This document shows, piece by piece, positions 58,201-64,000 of a stretch of DNA of 64,000 nt (the stretch's first letter is position 1; every line of letters begins with the position of its first letter). The stretch comes from Marsupella aquatica (lineage: Eukaryota; Marchantiophyta): assembly GCA_973895155.1 (NCBI GenBank), contig OZ316897.1:7502001-7566000 (forward strand), written 5' to 3'. The notes beneath the pieces were generated by a model, which saw only the letters and a program-made list of their open reading frames with translations, was not told the DNA's origin and searched no databases. The position numbers and the translations under genes are program-made.

Positions 58201-61043
58201 ACTTCTGTTTGTCATCATCATCGATCATTGGGGTGTTGGTTCATGAACTTAATTTTAAGTTCTATAATTAACTTTGATTTCTTTCATTCATCATGTCTTA
58301 ATTCTAGATATCAACTGTTAAATTTTCTTGCATCCTAAATTTATGATCATAAAAGTAGGTTTTCTGAAATTATGATTTTCTGGCATTCATGGTGGATTTT
58401 CTGGCCTTTCTGTTTCCCTGCCTAAGTCATCAGCTTGTTCAAATGCTTCTTTGTCATTGGTTTTGCAAGCTTTTAAATATTTGTAATGGATTTTTGTGAC
58501 CTTTTGGTTTCAATATCAGCTTATTCAAATGTTTGCTTGCTATTGCTTCTGATATAAAGCTTAATTTCTGTAGTGTATTTTTGTGACCTTTTGGTTTCTG
58601 TCTATCCATCGGCTTATTCCCATGTTTGTCTGCTATTGCTTTTGAAAGTTTTATTTTTGTGGTATGCATTATTTTTAAGTTGTTCACGGGGATTCTCCTT
58701 AATGTTGAACTTTTGATTTCCTCATCAACTTATTATGTAACTTGCTACTCATTCTGAATGCTTTTCCTCCTAAGTATATTTTATTAATTATCAAAAGCTT
58801 CATCTCATCTCCATTGGATTCTCTTGCTATCAATCAGGCTACCAATTTGAAAGTTTACTTTGCAATCATTCAACTTAAGCAGGGTCCATTCAGAGATTTG
58901 TTGATATGTAAGGATTCAGAGTCGGATTGCTAATGACAGGGATTGCCCAAACTCATTTGCCAAGGGAAGATTTTCAGAAGCCCAGATCATCTCACTCCGA
59001 GAAGAATATATTGACTGGATTGGAAAATGCCCTTCATCACCACTGCAAATAAACCGTGATGATTTGTACATAAAGGCCAAAAAAGAGACAGAAATTACAA
59101 AGCATTTGTTGAGAGTCCATCAGATCTCTGACAATGGACTGTTCCAATTTCGACGATTCCAACGGCAAGTACCACATATTCAAATTTAGGTAAGTCACAG
59201 TTTAGATACATTTTTCGTATTATAAATGGATAGACCTATATAGATTTACTTTTGTTGGTTTTGTTGACAGTGATATGGTTTTCACAAAGTAATGATGGAT
59301 TGAGGTAAACTAATTGTACACTTTTGTCATGGTACATGTGTAGTTTTGCGATGGAGATGAATTGTCTGCAATTCGAAAGATGTGTCAAAATGCCATGAAG
59401 AAACAACAAATATTTGCTGACTTCTCAGCAAAACTGACCTATGTGACGCATGACGGTGAAGCGACATTGGATGAATCTGACACTGTGGATGCCGGTGGTG
59501 TCACAACTCGGTTTCTTACAGGGGCTTGGAAAACTTTATTCAGTGGTTCTTCAGTAAGTTGTCTCAGTGCAAATTTTTGAAGTTCATTAGCTCAATGATG
59601 GATTTATGACATTATTTTACTCAATGATTAAGTATGAAATTACATCTGTTCATGTCACATCATGACTCAATTGCAGGAGTTCCATGAGGTTTTTAAGCAG
59701 GGTTCTTCCGGACTTCATCACCTTACATCTAAAAAACAATTTACAGAGATATCCAAAAAAGATGTGAGACTCTAGCACCTATTTTTTTTATCGATGATCC
59801 CCTTCCATAATGATTTATAGCTCCCAGAATCACTTAATTACTATTACCAATTTGAAGTATGAGACTAGAAAAATTTTCATAGACAGAGTGCATTGTGCCG
59901 TCATGTTGAACAATATAAGTAACTTTTTCTGTGACTTGTTTTGTAGGTGCGTGTGGTTGGTCAACTCATGTTTCTTCTTGTTTTAAAGAAACAACAAGTA
60001 CATCGTCCAATGACAATGGCAACTATTGCTCATGCAATGGGCATTTGTCCGTCAAAGGATGAAATTCACATGCAAGTGTTGCAACAAAAGTCATCAATAT
60101 ATACAGAGGATTTTCGAGGATTTCGACCTACGTGGTACATAACATTCCCAATTTTTGATTGTTAGTATGTGATTTTGCATATTCTCTACTAACTTATTAT
60201 TTTCTGTAGAACTCTAAACACTATTAATTTATAAATATGCCATCTATGAAAGGAAATGAGTTCATTCATTGGCATGTTTGCAATCCGAGGAGAACACACT
60301 TTAGGTGGGTTATATACCTTCTTGATTTAGGTTTCTTTTGAGAAGATGAGGATAAATTGGAATCATTTGGGTTCAGCAAGCCTATGTGATAGTAGACTGA
60401 CACAACACATATTATTGCAGGTACAATTTAATGCAATCCCTTATTACTGGTCCTCAAGACTCAAGGAGGAGTCTAGTTGAGAGCATGGAGGAGATAATGC
60501 CTGAGTATTATTGTAGGATTATAAGTCTGGACCCCAACATGTCAAATGAAGGATTTCAAATGGCAGTGACATCACTATATGCAGACATGGTGTATGACAC
60601 ATTATTTGGGGCTTGTGCCACAGTCGGTGCATTACTTCAGGAGGGTTTTTATTCTTTGGTGAAAATTGTTCTACTTTCTCGCTTGATGAGTGAAATTGAA
60701 AAGAAGATTGTATTGGAAAGTACATTTAAAGACGTCACAGTGAAGGCAATGAGAGCATTTTTTACTGAGAGATTTCCCAACTACATTGAAGACTTTCTTT
60801 GAAGAAGCCGTGGGTCAATTTTCTCCTATTGAAACTTACAGATTATACAGGTTTATCACTGATGAGAAGTACGTTGGCAGTACAATATGTCATATTGAGT
60901 TTAGTGCGCAACGCTCTGCAGTCTCTCTGCCAATTGCATCTACTTGTTCCAAGCATCTGTACATTCCTCCATATCCTAATGCAGATGTCATGCATGCAAA
61001 GTTGGTACTTGCAAGTTTCAACACTGCATATGGCAAAGCATAG
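55240..61043 (+). pseudogene. HECT-domain E3 ubiquitin ligase-like gene, multi-exon, frameshift near the 3' end
   Basis: Likely exons: 55,240-56,080, 56,180-56,380, uncertain ones to 57,066, 57,591-58,107, 58,940-59,189, 59,344-59,553, 59,677-59,763, 59,947-60,134 and 60,421-61,043. The last five have clean GT-AG borders and compatible phases. The N-terminal part is Ser/Pro/Gln-rich and unrecognised. The HECT N-lobe appears as TVDAGGVTTRFL, and the C-lobe as LPIASTCSKHLYIPPYPNAD, with the catalytic Cys in STC. HECT enzymes pass ubiquitin from E2 through this Cys. Breaks: exon 58,940-59,189 ends in TAG where CAG/gtaagt would be canonical, and a frameshift near 60,780 separates NYIEDFL from TFFEEAVGQFS. 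It resembles the HECT proteins found beside repeats rather than the large housekeeping ligases. Confidence 0.72.
57307..57590 (-). other. Protein-like minus-strand frame inside a HECT-gene intron
   Basis: The antisense frame reads more like protein than the sense strand, with WKFDEKGQTRWLPKSEVSLG and a Cys/His series (ACSHECPLHLAKC, then CALPIC) that could bind zinc. It ends at 57,307, just inside the possible intron before the exon at 57,591. No start codon or family is known. It may be a fragment of an older inserted gene, or chance. Confidence 0.3.
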
Positions 61044-62560
61044 GGACGATTAAGCTTCTACAATATTCAAGGTTTGTTTTCTAATCCTAAAGTTTGAGTC
61101 ATACAATTGCGCACTTGTTGATGAGTGCCTTGTCTTCTTGTACTCAAGATTCTCAACAAGTAAGTGGGCCTGTACATGCAACTTCATAGTGACATTTTTT
61201 TTTGCATAATTTGTTCAACTGCAATTGTGGATGCAGGTGGACTCCAAAGTGGTGGACATTGGGGAAGAAATGATGTACTGGTATAATTGCCTGAGAAAAG
61301 CCTTGCACATTTTGGTCAACATTTTATTCATCCCATGAAGGCTATTGGTAGATTTTAAGGGCAATCTGGAAATGATATATCAAACTTTCGATGTGGGAAG
61401 ATAAAGTCAGATAGATTGATTTGAATTTAGTCTTCATTGTCTAAGATATGAGATGCAAATTTTTTGGGATAGAAGCATGCATGGTCAGGCAAAAATTCCA
61501 TGCTCGATCAAGCATTTTTAGGATCCAGGAATAGGAAAAGCGGAGGAGACATGACTCAAATAAAGGAAATGGATACTTGCATGCTAGTTTGTGAGGATGA
61601 TCACGTGGTAACTTCATGTACACTTTGGATCTGGAGTAAGTTGGAGAGCTTCCATTTTGAACTTAGGTGGAAATGGAATGCTAAGTACTAGTAAAACTAG
61701 TAATTACAGTTATATCACTATTTCCATCGTAAGTTTGAGAAGTACATGGATGGTGATATAGTCCCAATTAGCCTCTATGTTTCTTCAATTTGGCTATGTT
61801 TGTGTTGTGTTATGGAGGTGCCATGAGGGTACTTAGTGGTTAGAGATGAATTTAGTTACTTGTTGGACTTTTGCCCTTGGGTGAGAGGATTACAGTAGCT
61901 CGGCTAAGTTGATGACTTGTTGAATTTTGTGGAGCATTGGGCCATTAGGTGGACTCTCGGGTGGACTGTGTGTTATGATAGCCTGTTGGCTTCTTGTTTT
62001 TGGGCATTGCACTGTCCGGTTGTTGCCTCATTCTGCCACAAAGGCTTTCATATCAACAAAAAATCTTCACTACCTCATTTTGGATGAGGAACTAAGTGTC
62101 CTGAATTTTGAAAAGCATATATACTTGCAGAAGCCGTCTGAATAAGTTGCGGATACCATTGCCAATGCAAGAACGAGCAATTCATATTGACCCTTGTTCT
62201 ATGCCTCCCTATGAAGAGGGCAATTGTGCCCACTATATATGTGACCAAAAGAGAGTATTTAAGGTAGCAATTTTGCTATTATTCTCATTACGATGGTGAG
62301 TTGCACGCTCTCAACTTTTGTGTTAGACAAACATTCTTAACTATAGTCTCCTGATCACCACAATGAATAGTAAAATTTGGTGATTATTCCTAAAGTGAGT
62401 TGTTAAAGTATGAAATACTATAAACATTTAAATTTCTAGAATTTATAAGGTCCTCTTAAGTGGTATCAAGCTATCCCCAAGATTGAATAGCGTCTCTTCC
62501 ATGACAACCTTAGACATAAAGACGGCAGTTACAAGGTGGCCGACCCAGATACAAGTGACA
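61044..62560. other. Gene-less stretch downstream of the HECT gene
   Basis: No gene recognised; only frames under 75 codons. Confidence 0.4.
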
Positions 62561-62566
62561 TCCCTT

Positions 62567-63038
62567 TTAATGACGTCCAGCCATTGACCCTAAGACAAAA
62601 TCCCCCACGCCAGCTCCAATAGAGCCCTCCTCCTCAGCAGATCCATCTATCCCTATTCTCGTCACCCCAGAACTGGATCTATCTGCCCCCACCCCCACCC
62701 ATATAGAGGGAGACCCTTGCCCGAACCCTAGTAGGCATGACCTGGTGAACCCAAGAAACTTTGGTCCAGGTACATATTTGAATGGGTTGCTCGACAACTT
62801 CTCTGTGGAAGCCGGTCAAGATATGGGGGTGTTTATGGCCCGCAAGGTGGCTTACTTCTTCTCGGATGCTACCTCTACCAGGTTTCCATTGCACGTCATC
62901 CTCAAAGATGTTGCTGTTCAAGTTCATGCTAGCCTTCAGCGGACTCACAGTGTGCAGAAGGCCAGACGGTTACATCAAACCCTTCTTGAACTCATTGAAC
63001 TGACTGCTAGGGCTTCTAATGGCACTAGTCCTGCATAG
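62567..63038 (+). CDS. Unidentified ORF with a polyadenylated 3' end (possible retroelement remnant)
   Basis: The frame starts after a TGA at about 62,564 and runs 158 codons to a TAG at 63,036-63,038. The first half is Pro/Ser/Thr-rich, the second half is helical-looking (LHVILKDVAVQVHASLQ, HQTLLELIELTARAS). Nothing matches a family I know. About 260 bp downstream is aataaa (63,291) followed by an A-rich tract (aaagaaaaaaaacaag), as at the 3' end of a poly(A) retroelement or processed transcript. A short phrase before the ORF resembles the repeat at 5.3-5.7 kb. No ATG precedes the conserved-looking part, so this is probably a 5'-truncated copy. Confidence 0.35.
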
Positions 63039-63290
63039 CGTAGGTCTTTGCTGTTGGAACCCTGCTCATTCGAGTGTGGAGGCCCTCCCTTGCCTGCGGG
63101 CAGTGCCTTGTTTGTCTGTTGTCAGTGTAACTTAGTTTTTTTGCTTTCTCCCCCCTTGGCGCTTCTTTAGGAGGTGACCTTGTGTTCTGTTGGGGTGGTT
63201 TTTGGCATTTAGTGGTCGTTTGGGGTGTGTGTGGGCCCTTTGTGTGGTTTGTTGTCTCCCTTGCTGGTTTTTGTCAGGGTGGCTTCTCTA

Positions 63291-63318
63291 ATAAACACGT
63301 ATTATCTCAAAGAAAAAA
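63291..63318 (+). terminator. Polyadenylation signal and genomic A-rich tail
   Basis: aataaa followed 14 bases later by an A-rich run, the pattern left by reverse transcription of a polyadenylated RNA. Confidence 0.4.
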
Positions 63319-63625
63319 AACAAGTAACTAGAAATTATTTAAACAATAAAAATTATCAATGGGTCCTTTCGAGAAATACCCAAAATGTTTGGGTTCACTT
63401 TTGAGAAAGATGCATGATATATTGAGCAACTGAGAATAGACTAAGTTTATACTGTCTAGGAAAAAAGAAAGTATATTGCAAACATTAGCACATACACCAT
63501 TGCGGCCTTATTAGTTCTGCTGATGCTTCACAAGCCTGTATTTCAATTTTGCAAGCCACAGAATGGTCATCATTGTAGTAAAGACTTTACAAAGCCATAA
63601 CAAAGCACATAAATCATACCACCTT

Positions 63626-63812
63626 TTACTGGATTCCATGCAAATAGCTAGGTATCATCATTTTGGACATAATAGCAACACTAATGCTGTGCTGGTTCAT
63701 TTTGAGTGGTGAATCCTCAAAAGCCCAAGTGGGCAAGTTGCGCCTTCTCTTCTGGTTAGGACAGATCCAATTCTCAGTTTGTTTCATCCAATTGAGGCAT
63801 GATCTTAACTGT
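63626..63812 (-). other. Possible coding exon, family unknown
   Basis: After a plausible acceptor (tgtactcacacag) an open minus-strand frame of about 60 codons encodes CLNWMKQTENWICPNQKRRR...YLHGIQ and stops. It might be the last exon of a gene lying beyond the window. Weak evidence. Confidence 0.25.
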
Positions 63813-64000
63813 GTGAGTACAATACTCAGCAATTAAAAACAGAGCTCTTTGCATATCATCCAGTACCCCATAGTTCCCCAAATATTATAGAGTATACAAG
63901 ACTAATTCTGTAGATTATCAAATTGTACCCAAAATGCCCCATAACACACTTAGAGTACTCCAAAGTACTATAGATTATGAAAGGGTAGCCAAAATGTCTC

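Noticed and set aside
1-64000. Transfer RNA or ribosomal RNA genes
   Set aside because: No convincing cloverleaf or rRNA-like stretch was noticed by eye; a covariance-model scan would be needed to exclude them.

Overview
The window looks like nuclear DNA from a large, repeat-rich plant or streptophyte genome. It is AT-rich, its coding segments are spliced with GT-AG introns, and its families are plant-type: a CACTA element with tnp2 and Ptta/En/Spm-type proteins, an EDM2-like PHD protein, and an FCP1-like protein with the plant 'DLN' motif. Several other families seen here (DUF7869-type transposase, an integrase-core transposase, a TE-like HECT protein) suggest a seed-free plant or charophyte relative rather than a typical flowering plant. 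The species is not determined. Nearly all recognisable protein-coding content is transposon-derived, and most of it is broken.

Layout. 1-7 kb: no gene recognised, one tandem duplication. 7.0-9.5 kb: a spliced integrase-core transposase relic on the minus strand, with an oxygenase-like exon upstream. 9.5-12.8 kb: non-coding, with small tandem repeats and palindromes. 12.9-15.6 kb: an unrecognised minus-strand gene segment and a PHD-finger gene. 15,669-25,350: a complete-looking CACTA element with 12-bp TIRs and a 3-bp TSD (TAT). It carries a tnp2 transposase and a SET-domain coding region on the minus strand, a divergent spliced TNPA/Transposase_24-like gene, and arrays of a TCCGAT motif. 25.4-28.3 kb and 40.5-41.3 kb: one 375-bp tandem array split by a 12,167-bp transposon (28,325-40,491) with 26-bp TIRs and a 4-bp TSD (GATG). 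That transposon encodes a DUF7869/Sola-like DDD transposase fused to three Transposase_23-like modules, and divergently a ParB/sulfiredoxin-fold-like protein with a possible methyltransferase-like tail and an FCP1-like HAD protein. It also holds many copies of one palindromic repeat.

41.5-54.4 kb: nested smaller repeats, comprising a directly repeated 1.06-kb sequence, two copies of a long-inverted-repeat element each invaded by a foldback element, and between them a 2.67-kb pogo-like element with a decayed DDE_1 transposase. 55.2-61.0 kb: a multi-exon HECT-domain gene with a frameshift near its 3' end. 62.5-63.3 kb: an unidentified ORF ending in a polyadenylation-like tail.

The candidate unusual system is the 12.2-kb transposon: a ParB-like protein is encoded in the same element as dozens of palindromic repeats. 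The SET-domain CACTA element is the second. A cross-cutting pattern is that in-frame stops in otherwise open frames of several unrelated elements are all TGA or TAG codons explainable by CGA-to-TGA or CAG-to-TAG transitions, as expected from deamination of methylated cytosine in CG and CHG contexts.
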